Below are positions 30,793 through 40,159 of a stretch of 64,000 nt of DNA, piece by piece (positions within the stretch are counted from its first letter, which is position 1; each line of letters starts with the position of its first letter). Origin of the DNA: Odontocerum albicorne (Eukaryota > Arthropoda > Insecta > Trichoptera > Odontoceridae). Both the position numbers and the translations under genes were made by a program. The notes beneath the pieces were generated by a model that saw only the letters and a list, made by a program, of their open reading frames with translations, was not told the origin of the DNA and searched no databases. The DNA lies in assembly GCA_949825065.1 (NCBI GenBank), contig OX463864.1, positions 18,117,327-18,181,326 on the forward strand. Reading direction: 5' to 3'.

Positions 30793-31190
30793 CGTGTATC
30801 GTAGCGGCGGCCGGTCTCGAGGTGCGTTGGTGCGCTGAGCACCTCGAGACGCTGAGCGAATATGAAATATCGCTGTCTCACGGTTTACTGTACGTCTCTG
30901 TCTGCCCTATATGAATTTTCGTTTCCGTCCGGTGCGTATTGGAGATCGCTCCGGTAGCATTGGCAAACTTGGCCGGTCAATTTAAAAGGAATATTTTTTA
31001 AATTTAATTTAAATTTTCATTTAAATAAAAATCCTCGTACTATTTGTCAGTATTCTTATACGTATTTAATCTATACAAATATTTAACATTTTTGGAAGTC
31101 ATGTTTGCGAATATGTAATTTAATTATTGCGAATTATTTTTCCGGTTCAGCGCACCAACGCACCTCTAGACCAGCCGCCGCCGCTGGTGT
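30793..31190. mobile_element. MITE with GC-rich inverted ends (copy A only)
   Basis: The left end GGTGCGTTGGTGCGCTGA and its preceding GCGGCGGCCGGTCTCGA are mirrored at the right by TCAGCGCACCAACGCACC and CTAGACCAGCCGCCGCCGC. The inverted ends are about 35 bp. Inside the left end CTCGAGGTGC ... GCACCTCGAG forms an extra hairpin at 30817-30850. The interior is AT-rich and noncoding. Superfamily not determined. Confidence 0.8.
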
Positions 31191-31309
31191 ATGTGTCGTG
31201 ATTAAAAAATCAAGCGAACTGTTTTTTTACCTACCCCGATGAGACAGTGACAGTCAAAGTATAAAGTAGCTTGAAAAATGTATTGGTGTCATTAAACGAT
31301 ATATTCTTC

Positions 31310-31960
31310 TTTACTCTTGTCTTATCCCATCCATTTGAGGTCGGCTACTTGGACCTTTTTCCTCCATCTCTCTCGATCTCGCCAACCACTCGAGGATAGT
31401 CCGAGTCTCGTCGTGTCCTCTTCCACTTTCTTATATAGGCACTCCTTTGATCTCTCTCTGCGTCTATTTGGAAGTTCCCAATTCATGACTCTCTTGAGCG
31501 TAGACCTTCTATTTCTCTGTTACACGTGTCCATGCCAGCGCAGTCGTGCTTCCCGGGATTTATCTATTATTGGCGCCACTGGACTTGTTTCACGATTCGT
31601 TCATTTGGGATCTTATGCAATCTAGTGACGCCCCCGTTTCTCTATTTTCTTTACAGGCCAACACTCAGTTCCATGTAGTATAGCGGACCTGATCACTATA
31701 CATCATCGTGTCCTCCTCCACTTTCTTATGCATGCTCTTCTTGTGTCTCCCTCTGCGTCTATTTGAGAGTTCTTAATTTGTTCAACGAGAGCGTCCCACG
31801 GGTAGTGGATGTAGAGATGGTCAGTGGGTTTGAGCAACAGTCCTCCCGGCTACGACTAATGGTCCCGCCAACCAACAGCATGTGGATCTCTGGCAGAATA
31901 AGGGGTTGGGGTTGACCGGAAAAACCAACACAGATTGTCATGTAACATCATAGTTGCTGT
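31310..31960. repeat. Dispersed LINE-associated repeat, two overlapping stretches
   Basis: TCTTATCCCATCCATTTGAG, GGTCGGCTACTTGGACC and later CGTGTCCATGCCAGCG echo 3160-3240 and 3930-4030. Bases 31690-31790 repeat the middle of the first stretch (CACTTTCTTATGCATGCTCT, CTCTGCGTCTATTTGA). They probably derive from the 3' part of a LINE. No frame is preserved. Confidence 0.5.
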
Positions 31961-32059
31961 TACCAGGCAACCGACGGAGAAGGAAACTTCGAATAAACAG
32001 ACCAATAACGTCAGACCCTGCCAGGCGGCTTGTAAAAACTGGCTAAACCAAAATGAATG

Positions 32060-32520
32060 AATTTCTTCTTCTTCCCAGTGTTATGTCAGGTCCCTTCAAC
32101 GTTGAATATCACCTGAGAGTAGACATATTTGTCCCTGGCAACCCGAAAAAGATCTTCAACGCCCCTTGTGGCAGTCCAATCACGTGTATTGCGGAGGGAG
32201 ATTTGCCTCCTGCCGACACCTCTTCGGCCTTCTATTTTACCTTGGATGATCAGGCGCAGTTATTTTTACTTTTCTCCTCTAAGTACATGACCCAAGTAGG
32301 ACACCTTTCGGATTTTAATATTAGTCAGCAACACTCTATCAACTTTGGCTCTTTGAAGAACCCTTGTGTTGCTGACCATATCCGTCCAGGGTATCCGTAT
32401 CATTCTCCGGTGCATCCACATTTGAAGATCGTCAATACTGTCTGCCAGAACAACTGTATCATCTGCGTACCTGATGTTATTGACGCATACACCATTCACT
32501 ATGACCCCCAGATTCAATTT
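32060..32520 (-). pseudogene. RTE-like LINE relic: RT box fused to C-terminus, copy A
   Basis: The minus strand reads VNGVCVNNIRYADDTVVLAD and SIDDLQ, the catalytic YADD block. It passes directly into MWMHRRMIRIPWTDMVSN, KVDRVLLTNIKIRKVSYLGH and the basic tail, skipping about 100 residues normally between. The internal deletion is in frame. In this copy the frame breaks after about 84 codons; copy B (46969-47403) is open throughout. Confidence 0.85.
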
Positions 32521-32704
32521 ATGAATTTGCTTGAATCAAAAAATACGTTGGTTAACATTATACCGACACAATGATGACGCAGGATTATGGTAAATTTAAT
32601 GGGGCTGGATATTAAAAACTGATGAAAGCTCGACGACTCAAATCATCCAATAATACAAACAAAAGTAACATTGTCAGCATCTGAAATGTAAAACAAGCAC
32701 TTAC

Positions 32705-32823
32705 ATCACCCCTCCAGTCGGTACTGGGATGATTAGGGGAGGATTTCGCATCGACACCCTCGGAGCACTGATACGATGGACTACCCCCTTGGGCATATGT
32801 GCCCAACTCGCCAGCAAATGCCT
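32705..32823 (-). CDS. Candidate exon upstream of the Pax exon, copy A
   Basis: On the minus strand an AG (GGAATCGAACCAG) and a strong donor (GAT|GTAAGTGC) bound 119 bases. After two bases they read open for 39 codons: AFAGELGTYAQGGSPSYQ, then CSEGVDAKSSPNHPSTDWRG and D, ending in phase 0. All 119 bases are identical in copy B (47591-47709), although flanking intron-like DNA differs. Composition is GC-richer than the surroundings. It is on the Pax strand, about 7 kb 5' of the paired-domain exon. It could be an exon of that gene outside the paired domain, or of another transcript. The peptide matches nothing I know. The weak polypyrimidine tract is the main doubt. Confidence 0.5.
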
Positions 32824-32984
32824 CTGGTTCGATTCCATTCAAAATAATTAATTAATTTGTCTACTTGAAGACAAAATGATTGTATGATTTATGTGTTTTT
32901 TTTATAGTTTTAAATATGCGAGTATTTTTTATTTTTTCGATAGCCAAAACTTTTGAAGTTAATAACTCCATTGTCTATCAATTA

Positions 32985-33230
32985 AATTGACTTATTATCG
33001 TTAAAACGCTTGTTTTCTACCAAGGGTCTTTCGGATTTCAATTAAATTGACTTAATATAGTTAAAACACCTGTTTTTTACCAAGGGTCTTTCGGATTTTA
33101 ATTAACTTGACTTATTATGGTTAAAACACCTGTTTTCTACCAAGGGTCTTTCGGATTTCAATTAAATTGATTTATTATGGTTAAAACGCATGCTTTCTAC
33201 CAAGAATCTTTCGGATTTCAATTAAACTAT
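32985..33230 (+). repeat. 60-bp tandem repeat, four units
   Basis: TTCTACCAAGGGTCTTTCGG recurs every 60 bases, with TTAAATTGACTTATTATGGT between. Four units are present in both copies (B: 47865-48115), with unit-specific substitutions. Confidence 0.9.
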
Positions 33231-33267
33231 AAAATTTTCTTAAGATCTATATAAAATACTTGTGATT

Positions 33268-33790
33268 TCCGTGTACTAATTGGTAAGACGCTTGTCTTCC
33301 AAACTGTGAGTTGCTTGCATGATTCTCATTGGTAGGCATTTTTATAAAAAGTTTATCAATCTGGTTTTCACTTAGTGTCTGCTCAATATATGTGCTTTAG
33401 GGTTGAGAGAAGTTGTAATAAGCACGTATCTCGCATTTCTTCACCATAAAATTAATTGACAATGCTACGGCAAGCACATTAGTATTGTTATGGGACAAAC
33501 CCCTAAACCAAACTATTGGCTTTTTCTTTTAATTATATTTTTTTGTACTTATCGGAAATTGAACCTGAATCCTCCGCATAGAAAAGCATCTTACCAACTA
33601 GGCCAAGAAGGTCTTAGATGGGGTCAGATAATTAAGGGGCCAAAAATAATGTAGTTTCCTGACCACGCTTTTCAAAATGTCCTCGTATCACAATTGCATG
33701 TTTTAGAGTAAAATGCGATTATTTGGTTGATTGGAAGAGCTGTCACATAGCAATTAACCCGCAAGGCTATATATAATATACTGTATAAAA
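33268..33790. mobile_element. SINE cluster: plus-strand copy and minus-strand copy
   Basis: Plus: TCCGTGTACTAATTGGTAAG, GCTTGTCTTCCAAACTG and CAATCTGGTTTTCACTTAG at 33268-33440. Minus: GAACCTGAATCCTCCGCATA, AAGCATCTTACCAACTAGGC at 33545-33610. A tail copy (TTGATTGGAAGAGCTGTCAC) is at 33722-33790. All are degraded members of the family described at 16979. Copy B: 48150-48670. Confidence 0.65.
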
Positions 33791-33814
33791 CGAAATAAAT
33801 AAAAAAAAATGACT

Positions 33815-34075
33815 TATTGAAATTTGTTTAGTCAAACACTGTTTATACCACTTTATATAACGGTATTAACCTACCTACCGGTTTCAAGATTTTCCCTCAC
33901 CACCAGGGATCACAAACAAGACGTCTTGTTTGTGCTCCTCTGATGATGAGGTAAAACCCTTGAAACCGGTAGGGATATACTGTTATATAAAGTGGAATAA
34001 ACAATTATTGACTAAACAAATTATAATGCCTCTAAATCTCCACAGTGTGAATACCTTAACTATAAATAATTTATC
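33815..34075. repeat. Palindromic element, locus 1, copy A
   Basis: The left arm (AATTTGTTTAGTCAAACACT, TACCGGTTTCAAGATTTTC) and the right arm (GAAACCGGTAGGGATATACT, CAATTATTGACTAAACAAAT) are reverse complements around ACAAGACGTCTTGT. The right half contains CTGATGATGAGG ... CCTTGAAACCGG, a hammerhead-like order. The right arm extends into CCTCTAAATCTCCAC / GTGAATACCTTAACTATAAA, the outer part of the family arm. Confidence 0.9.
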
Positions 34076-34309
34076 ATTTGACTTAATTCAGAAGAAATTG
34101 CTGCATAACAAACAATCAGATATACCATGTATAAACCTAAATCGCCGTATGTGTTACTATTACATATAGGGAGATCTAAAACGCCGTATGTGTTACTATT
34201 ACATATAGGGAGATCTAAAAAGGTTTCTTTGGAGTTCATCTTCTCTCAATAAATTTTCTGCGATTTGCACCTTCGTACTTTATTTTTCGTCTTATTTTAA
34301 ACTCCCAAA

Positions 34310-34545
34310 AAAGTGGGTTCGAACTCCAAGTTCGATCCCTTAAGGAGAGTCTGCTATCTAACCGGCGTTATACAAGTTTAAACGCCGCTATATACCAGCA
34401 GAACTACATTATTTGAGCATAGAAATTAAGCATAATTTTTAAATAATTATTTATATGTTTGTATGTAGATTGTTGCTTTTTTGTTATTATATCTTCCCTT
34501 GTCATGTAAAACAAAATAAAAAAATAAATAAATAAAATAAATTAT
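34310..34545 (+). repeat. Short dispersed repeat plus LINE 3' tail
   Basis: Bases 34310-34410 (GTGGGTTCGAACTCCAAG, AGGAGAGTCTGCTATCTAA, ACGCCGCTATATACCAG) relate to the GGCGCT repeat family. Bases 34430-34545 (CTTCCCTTGTCATGTAAAAC, then AAATAAATAAATAAA) match the inverted tail at 58335-58440, a LINE 3' end. Confidence 0.55.
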
Positions 34546-34621
34546 CCTTTAATAATATCATATGTGTGTGACATTTTACTTGTCAAAACTTTCTTTATAT
34601 AATTTTTTTATTTAATTTATA

Positions 34622-35124
34622 AAGGATCTTAGATAAAACACAGATGGCGTCGCGAACTCGCCTGGGTCTTGTGACATTTAAGAAGTGTAATGTATGACAT
34701 TTATAAAAATGAAGTTGTATACAATACAACAACGCGTTCAAATTGTTGAATTATTTTATGTATTGTAATCTCCGGAAACAGTGATGTTAATTGGCCACCA
34801 AGATCATGTGATCTGACACCGTTAGACTATTTTCTCTGGGGTTACGTCAAAAACCAGGTCTATAAGAATGACCCCCGATCAATTCATAAACTGAAGGACG
34901 AAATTATTCGCGTTATTGGCGAGTTAGAACCGCAATTATGCCAAAATGTCATCGAAATTTTTGACAAAAGAGTGGACATCTGTGGAGCTGCAAGAGGTGG
35001 ATATTGTTTTTTGTGTTTAAATGTCATACATTATACTTTAATGACCAATAAAAAGTTTTTCGAAATTAAAGCAAATTGTGTTTTATTCATGAATTTAAAA
35101 AACCGCCCAATTTGAAATACCCTT
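34622..35124 (+). mobile_element. Internally deleted Tc1/mariner-like element, copy 2 (locus copy A)
   Basis: TA-flanked ends (AAGGATCTT ... AAATACCCTT). The plus strand has the transposase start (LYTIQQRVQIVELFYVL) then jumps to VNWPPRSCDLTPLDYFLW and VIGELEPQLCQNVIEIFDKR, VDICGAARGGY. The last part keeps the third acidic catalytic position in the PLDYF region. The part of the left end between AAGGATCTT and AGATAAAACACAGATGG is deleted relative to copy 1. Confidence 0.85.
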
Positions 35125-35320
35125 TATAATATGTGAGGGACATTTTACTTGTCAAAAATTTCTTTATATAATATTATTTTCTTAATTTATAGAACCTTTT
35201 CTAAACAGTACAATTTTTATATAAATAAAAAGAAACTCAAAACTTCTGACTATCGCAGACGAATGAAATCATAATGTCAAGTTGGTATTTTAATCCCGCG
35301 ATTAGACTGTTGTACTCGAG

Positions 35321-35570
35321 TTAGATATTTTATTGGAACGATACATTTGTAGTTTTCCCCAGGCGATAAAAAAGGGGTAAGGGGTGCGATGTACCCCAAC
35401 CCTGTGGAGTACGTAAGGCCCCATGGGACATCATCACGCCGCCATTAGAACTGATTGAATTAATCTAATGTTACAAAGTGCCCAAATGCCATTTGCCACA
35501 CACTCCTCTCGGCTCTTGAAGTTAGTGCAATCTTTATTTTATTGATTTAAATTAATGGATTAAAAAAATT
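35321..35570. promoter_or_regulatory. 250-bp stretch identical in both copies, copy A
   Basis: By eye no base differs from 50724-50973, although flanking bases do. It is not repeated elsewhere in the window and has no convincing frame. It contains homeodomain-type words (GAATTAATCTAATG, ATTAATGG). It lies about 10 kb 5' of the Pax exon, so it is a candidate intronic regulatory element. Low divergence alone may be chance. Confidence 0.3.
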
Positions 35571-35689
35571 AAACTGGTAATCACCACTTTAAAAAACCAA
35601 AATCCGTCTGGTGAAATCTTGAGTGTTTTTCAGCACAGTATGGATTCGAAATATGTAAAGTAAAAAGATGGAAGATCTCTTTAAGACGC

Positions 35690-36010
35690 AATGTTGAAAG
35701 CGGATAGAGCAACACAAGGGTTCTTCAAAGAGCCAAAGTTAATAGCGAGTTGCTGACTAATATTATTCCGAAAGGTATCCTATTTGGGCCATGAACTTAG
35801 AGGAGCAAAGCTCAAATTACTGCACCTGATCATCCAAGGCAAACTAGAGGTCGAAGAGGTGTTGGCAGGAGGCAAATCTCCTGGCTCCGCAATATATGTG
35901 TTTGGACTGTTGGGGAGTGTTGGGGATCTTTTTCAGGCTGCCGGGGACAAAGATGTCTACTCTCAGGTAATATTCAACGTTGGGGGGACCTGACATGACA
36001 CTGGGAAGAA
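35690..36010 (+). pseudogene. RTE-like LINE relic, C-terminus, copy A
   Basis: The plus strand reads KVSYLGHELRGAKLKLLHLI and IQGK, then QAAGDKDVYSQVIFNVGG, with frame damage between. Copy B (51075-51400) keeps QGKIEGRRGVGRRQISWLR intact. The 3' end is CCTGACATGACACTGGGAAG followed by AAGAAG. Confidence 0.75.
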
Positions 36011-36234
36011 GAAGTTAGTTTCATCATCCAGATCACACTCTCAGCCGGAATTCTCCATAATACTCATTGTGTAAAGGTGACTAGCCATCACACAGTGGCC
36101 CGTCCGCAAATGACAATATAACGATGCTTTTGAGTTGTTTGATATTGCTTTAATGATTTATGGTGAGCAGCATACAAGCAATAAAAAATACATCAATTCA
36201 GATATAAATTTTTTTAAGAGTAAAGTCAGTCCGG

Positions 36235-36315
36235 AAGTCAATCCGCAAGGAATCAAACCTGGGGCGCCCGTTTGCTTAGCGTGAATGCTAGCCATGGCCA
36301 CCGTACGAATATCCA
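36235..36315 (-). mobile_element. tRNA-derived SINE head (second family)
   Basis: The minus strand reads GTGGCCATGGCTAGCATTCA (A-box region), GCTAAGCAAACGGGCGCCCC and AGGTTTGATTCCTTG (B box). Sisters are at 41345-41425, 51640-51710 and 57535-57610. Confidence 0.6.
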
Positions 36316-37165
36316 ACAAGATACAGGCAATTGCTTAGTTTAATACACTGTCAATGATGACATGTCCAAAAAGAGAACAAAAAAATACTGACGAAACATG
36401 ATATGCCCTTTTTAGTGCTTTTGAGAAGAGTGCTATCTAAACAGCTAAACGATATAAACACTTTTTTTTATTATTAAGTTTTTTTTAAATTTATATAAAA
36501 TTTCCAACTAGTCTATGATATTATATAATTTGTCTTATGCTGTGACTACAAAAATGAAACAAAACGTACTATGACCGTGAAGTGAAAATGTAACAAAACG
36601 TATATGCAGAAGTTACTGCGAAACGTGTGTATTCCTAATTTGAAACGCACGCTGTCGAAATACATTTAATTAGCAATTGAAATATAGGTACTTGCAATAA
36701 TAATTTATTTTTCTTATATTTATTATTATTTACAGAATCCTGAATACGTAACATCAAATCTACAATATCATGTTTCACTGTATTTTATATAATAAACAAA
36801 TACTGATAAAAAAATTGAAAAAAAATGCAATTGTCCGATTCGGGATAAAAAAATAAAATAAAATTGAGATACGTTCCAAACACCCCTTCCGGATTTCTTT
36901 ATACACTTTTCATTCTCAGTCCATCTTTCCTAGCCTTCCTCCCCTCCCATGACTGAACTTACCCCCAACCTCGGTCCCATGGGAGGGAGCTGACCTTTCC
37001 ATTGTTCTTGGTATGCACGCCCTAAGGTGGATGCAAGGGTTGGTAAAAAGACAGAGAAGGGGAAGAGAAATCAATTTACTATAATACTAGTATCACTGTT
37101 ATAGTATTTTATAACCACTTGCAGTACGGATATTGTAAATTATAATAAATAACATGTTAATAATT
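36316..37165. other. Non-repeat intronic sequence with a low-divergence core at 36590-36690
   Basis: The core (CTGCGAAACGTGTGTATTCC, CATTTAATTAGCAATTGAAA) differs from copy B (51985-52080) by one base and holds a TAATTA homeodomain core. A GC-richer patch at 36885-37070 (CCCATGGGAGGGAGCTGACC) is also nearly unchanged. No exon is supported. Confidence 0.4.
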
Positions 37166-37169
37166 TGTT

Positions 37170-37240
37170 TTGAAGACGCTTGACTTCTACCCGGAGGCTT
37201 CGGGTTCAATTCTAAATGGTGCTCGAAAATAAAGAAAAAA
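37170..37240 (+). mobile_element. tRNA-like SINE head fragment
   Basis: GAAGACGCTTGACTTCTACC and the B-box-like GCTTCGGGTTCAATTCTAAA. No cloverleaf can be completed and the A box is missing, so it is not a tRNA gene. Copy B: 52556-52620. Confidence 0.5.
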
Positions 37241-37271
37241 AGAAAGTTTTCAGGCTGTATTTTTTTAAATT

Positions 37272-37600
37272 TTTTTATCCACTTTGCACGGATTTCTCCT
37301 GTTACACAAAGAGGGTTTGCTTCTAGCGTTAGCTTATTCGTTAGGAATAATATCAGCCAGGATTCTTCTCATACTGCTAGTCGGTACCGAGAATATATCA
37401 ACCGTGTCATTCAGTTGGTTCAATATCTCTATACCACGCGTGACTGAGCGTTTAGCCATGATATTCGTCCTGTAAGTTGGTATATAGAACAGAAGGTGAT
37501 TCCTTGCACGGCTATATTTATTGGGTACATATAAACTTAGTGCTTCTAGAATCACGGGACAGTTAAAGGAACCTTGGAAAACCTGTTCTACGGTTCTGGG
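37272..37600 (-). pseudogene. Jockey-like LINE, short 5'-truncated copy, copy A
   Basis: The minus strand reads VFQGSFNCPVILEALSLYVP, NKYSRARNHLLFYIP, MAKRSVTRGIEILNQLNDTV and ends RRILADIIPNE-stop, almost identical to the end of the LINE at 18977-20065. The poly(A) (plus-strand TTTTTT) at 37261 and the family 3' UTR follow. About 330 bp remain. Confidence 0.9.
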
Positions 37601-37604
37601 TGTC

Positions 37605-38365
37605 GCTTTCATCTAGGCCTTTTCTCTGCACGATTTTGGAGCATTGAGTCATCCAGGAGTTTTTTTAGTTTTCCTCTGGATGATTGTCGAGGAAGATCCA
37701 CAGACATTGCATGATTTACCGTATGGTCTGGTGGTCTCCGTCTTAGGTGCCCGTACCATCTCAGCTGTCGCTCTTCCAGCTTACTGTTTATGTCAGTGAC
37801 TCCCAGGCTACTACGAATGCGTGAGCTTTTAATTTTATCTTTTAGTTATACTGCTATCAACCACCTAAGCATTCGCATTTCTGCTGTTTCAAGTTGCCCA
37901 GAGTAGGAGCTGTACATAATCCAGCATTCTGAGCCATACATAATTGCGGGTCTATCGATAGTCTCGTATACCTTTCCTTTTAGTTTTATAGGCATTTTTG
38001 GGTCACACAAGATTCCTGTTACACGGCAACAGTCTTGTGTGACCCAAAAATGTTATCCCTCTTAATACCAACTGTTATTAATATTATCCCTCTTAATACC
38101 AACTGAGAAAATACTGTCCAAATTACAGAACTCTTCAACATGCTTCAGTTTTTCATTATTCATCTTTCTATCACCATTACTTTGAATTTTGTAACATTTG
38201 TTCTCAGATCTTTCTCTTTGCATCTCTCGTGCAATTTACTTATCAAACTCCTGTATTTCCTCTTCATTCTTCGCCAATTCTACCATGTCATCTGCATACA
38301 GCAATCCGCATACGTTCCCATTCGATATTTGTACGTCACCAATTGACCTCTGTAGGTCCTTCCCA
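37605..38365 (-). pseudogene. RTE-like LINE relics with YADD box and C-terminal domain, copy A
   Basis: At 38105-38365 the minus strand has GNVCGLLYADDMVELAKNEE, the RT catalytic block, then LKHVEEFCNLDSIFSVGIKR. At 37610-38040 it continues KMPIKLKGKVYETI, RIRSSLGVTDINSKLEERQL and RWYGHLRRRPPDHTV-like motifs with stops. Copy B (53035-53430) preserves 131 open codons of the second part. Confidence 0.8.
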
Positions 38366-38389
38366 TATCATCATCATCATCATCATCAT

Positions 38390-38785
38390 TGTCAACCAGG
38401 GTCGATCCACTGCTGGATGAAGGTCTCCCCAAGTTGACTCCAAACAGTTCGGTCCTTTGCTCGCCTATGCCACGTGATGCTGCCATGCTTCTTGATTTCG
38501 TCCATCCACCGTACCTTCGGTTTTCTTCTAGGCCTCTTTATGCCTCTTGGGTACCATTGGATTATTTCGGATGTATATCTATATAATTGTTTATTTCGGA
38601 TTATTTCGGATGTATATCTATATAATTTCGTCCATCCAGCGTACCTTCCCATATATATCTATATAATTGTTGAACAACCAGGAGTATATATGCTTTAGAG
38701 TCCCATTGACTTTGTTTCCTAACGCTAAACGTCGTTCAATATCCATTTTAACTCTTCCGTCATCTGAGAATGTACTACTTATTAA
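38390..38785 (-). pseudogene. RTE-like LINE relic, ORF end plus internal piece, copy A
   Basis: The minus strand encodes RPRRKPKVRWMDEIKKHGSI, TWHRRAKDRTVWSQLGETFI and QQWIDPG-stop, the typical last residues of this LINE type. An internal tandem duplication of AATTATATAGATATACATCC lies at 38575-38665. An older piece at 38690-38785 reads RVKMDIERRLALGNKVNG-like. A (CAT)n microsatellite at 38370-38390 differs in length from copy B. Confidence 0.8.
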
Positions 38786-38789
38786 TCAA

Positions 38790-39115
38790 ATGCATTAATT
38801 ATCAATTTCGTATTTTCAAAACGTCTAAATTTGACGTGACGAACGCAAATACAAAGGAAGTCACAATCGATCTTCTCGGCGAATCGAAAAAAATAAAAAA
38901 CAATTAGTTTCGAAATAAAAAGAAACTCGTAAAAAAAGAGAACGAGTGAATCGGTAAGTATCGGATCGTTCTCATAGTTCGTTTTCTCGATCATTCGACC
39001 GGAAGTGGTTTGGTGAAATAATAAGTCTGAAATATTTAAAATCCGATCCGTGGTCACACCAAAAATACTGACCATGGAAAAGTTGAAAGGCGTCCATAAC
39101 TGTTGGTTTCAGATT
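38790..39115. promoter_or_regulatory. Candidate enhancer with ETS-RUNX composite motif, copy A
   Basis: A non-repeat stretch that differs from copy B (54160-54480) by two substitutions and a 6-bp indel. It contains ACCGGAAGTGGTT at 38998-39010, a full ETS site abutting a RUNX-like GTGGTT, and CCGTGGTCAC at 39049, another RUNX-type core. In Drosophila, the sparkling eye enhancer of D-Pax2 is driven by Lozenge (RUNX), Pointed (ETS) and Su(H). Location about 13 kb 5' of the Pax exon fits an intronic or upstream enhancer. I infer this from motifs only. Confidence 0.3.
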
Positions 39116-39182
39116 AAAACTTTTAAATACAAGATACGATATAAACCGTCGGATTTATCTTTAGATAAACTTTCCACAATAT

Positions 39183-39495
39183 ATTTATGTATTATTCATA
39201 GCTAAAGCATTAACATTGTGGAGGTTTAAATACATTGTAATTGGTGCAGTTCAACACTGTTTATTCCACTTTAATATAACGGTATAACACTACAAGTTTC
39301 AAAGTTTTCACCTCATCATAAGAGGAACACAAACAAGACTCTTTTTTGTGTTGTTTGTGTTTATTTTCAGTTTTCAGAGGACACAAACAAGATATTTTGT
39401 CCTCCTCTGATGATGAGATGAAAACCTTGAAACCGGTAGGGTTGTATCGTTATATAAAGTGGAATAAACATTGTTTGATTAAACAAATTATAAAA
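39183..39495. repeat. Palindromic element, locus 2, copy A
   Basis: The left arm CATTAACATTGTGGAGGTTT ... CAACACTGTTTATTCCACTT and right arm AAGTGGAATAAACATTGTTT are complementary. The inner arm has CCTCTGATGATGAGATGAAA and CCTTGAAACCGGTAGGGTTG. A duplication near the centre (AACACAAACAAGA ... GACACAAACAAGA) makes the loop asymmetric. Copy B: 54560-54868. Confidence 0.85.
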
Positions 39496-39539
39496 AAATT
39501 ATGTGTTAATGTTGTATTATTTTATTGTATATCTCGCTT

Positions 39540-39804
39540 TATATAGTAAAACTTCGCATGTTGTATTGTTTTCCAACCAATCAGAAATTTGTTAAATTAG
39601 TACAAAATGAAATCAGGCTGAAAACCCTTTCCAAAAACTTTGTTTACTAACACTTATCGAACCAGTAACTTCCGGATCGAAAGACAGATAGGTATCTTAC
39701 GAACCAGGCAACGGATGTCATCCTATCTGGTTGGTTGAAAGGTATTACTATAGGTGCATGGCCGCGCGGTAATGAACTGGACTTCCATGTGGAAGGTCGT
39801 CGTT
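39540..39804 (-). mobile_element. tRNA-derived SINE, minus copy, and tRNA-like head
   Basis: TTTCCAACCAATCAGAAAT is the tail complement. CAGTAACTTCCGGATCGAAA and GGTATCTTACGAACCAGGCA are the head complement. A second tRNA-like piece on the plus strand (ATGGCCGCGCGGTAATGAAC, TTCCATGTGGAAGGTCGTCG) is truncated at 39804; copy B continues it to 55600 (GGTTCAAACCTCGTGCTGTG). Confidence 0.65.
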
Positions 39805-40050
39805 TGGGCATGTAGAACGAATGAACAAAGAAATACTAATACAGTCGAAGGCGTGGCAGAGAAAGATCAAGGAAAGAATTGATCAAGTGAATTATAATTT
39901 GAAAAAAAAAGAAGCCGTAAATAGAAAGAGAAATTGAACGAGAAAGTGTATGGATAAAGGAGAGGTGAATGATGTGTGTCGAGATAGGATATTATGACGC
40001 TCTTTTTTCTCTGTCTACCCCGAAAGGGAAATAGCGTGAACGTATGTATG
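39805..40050 (+). pseudogene. RTE-like LINE relic, 3' part, copy A
   Basis: GGGCATGTAGAACGAATGAAC, then GATCAAGTGAATTATAATTT and GTGTGTCGAGATAGGATATT are the family's FGHVERMN, DQVNYN and 3' end motifs. The junction at 39804 joins it directly to the SINE head, where copy B has about 415 more bases, so A carries a deletion here. Confidence 0.7.
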
Positions 40051-40159
40051 TATATAAAATCAGAAAAAAAACGATTTTTGACGATTTACGAAAAACTAGA
40101 GGGAGAAAAACGATGTTTGGTTTTTATCGGGAATCGAGTCGAAGATAACTCTTCAAATA

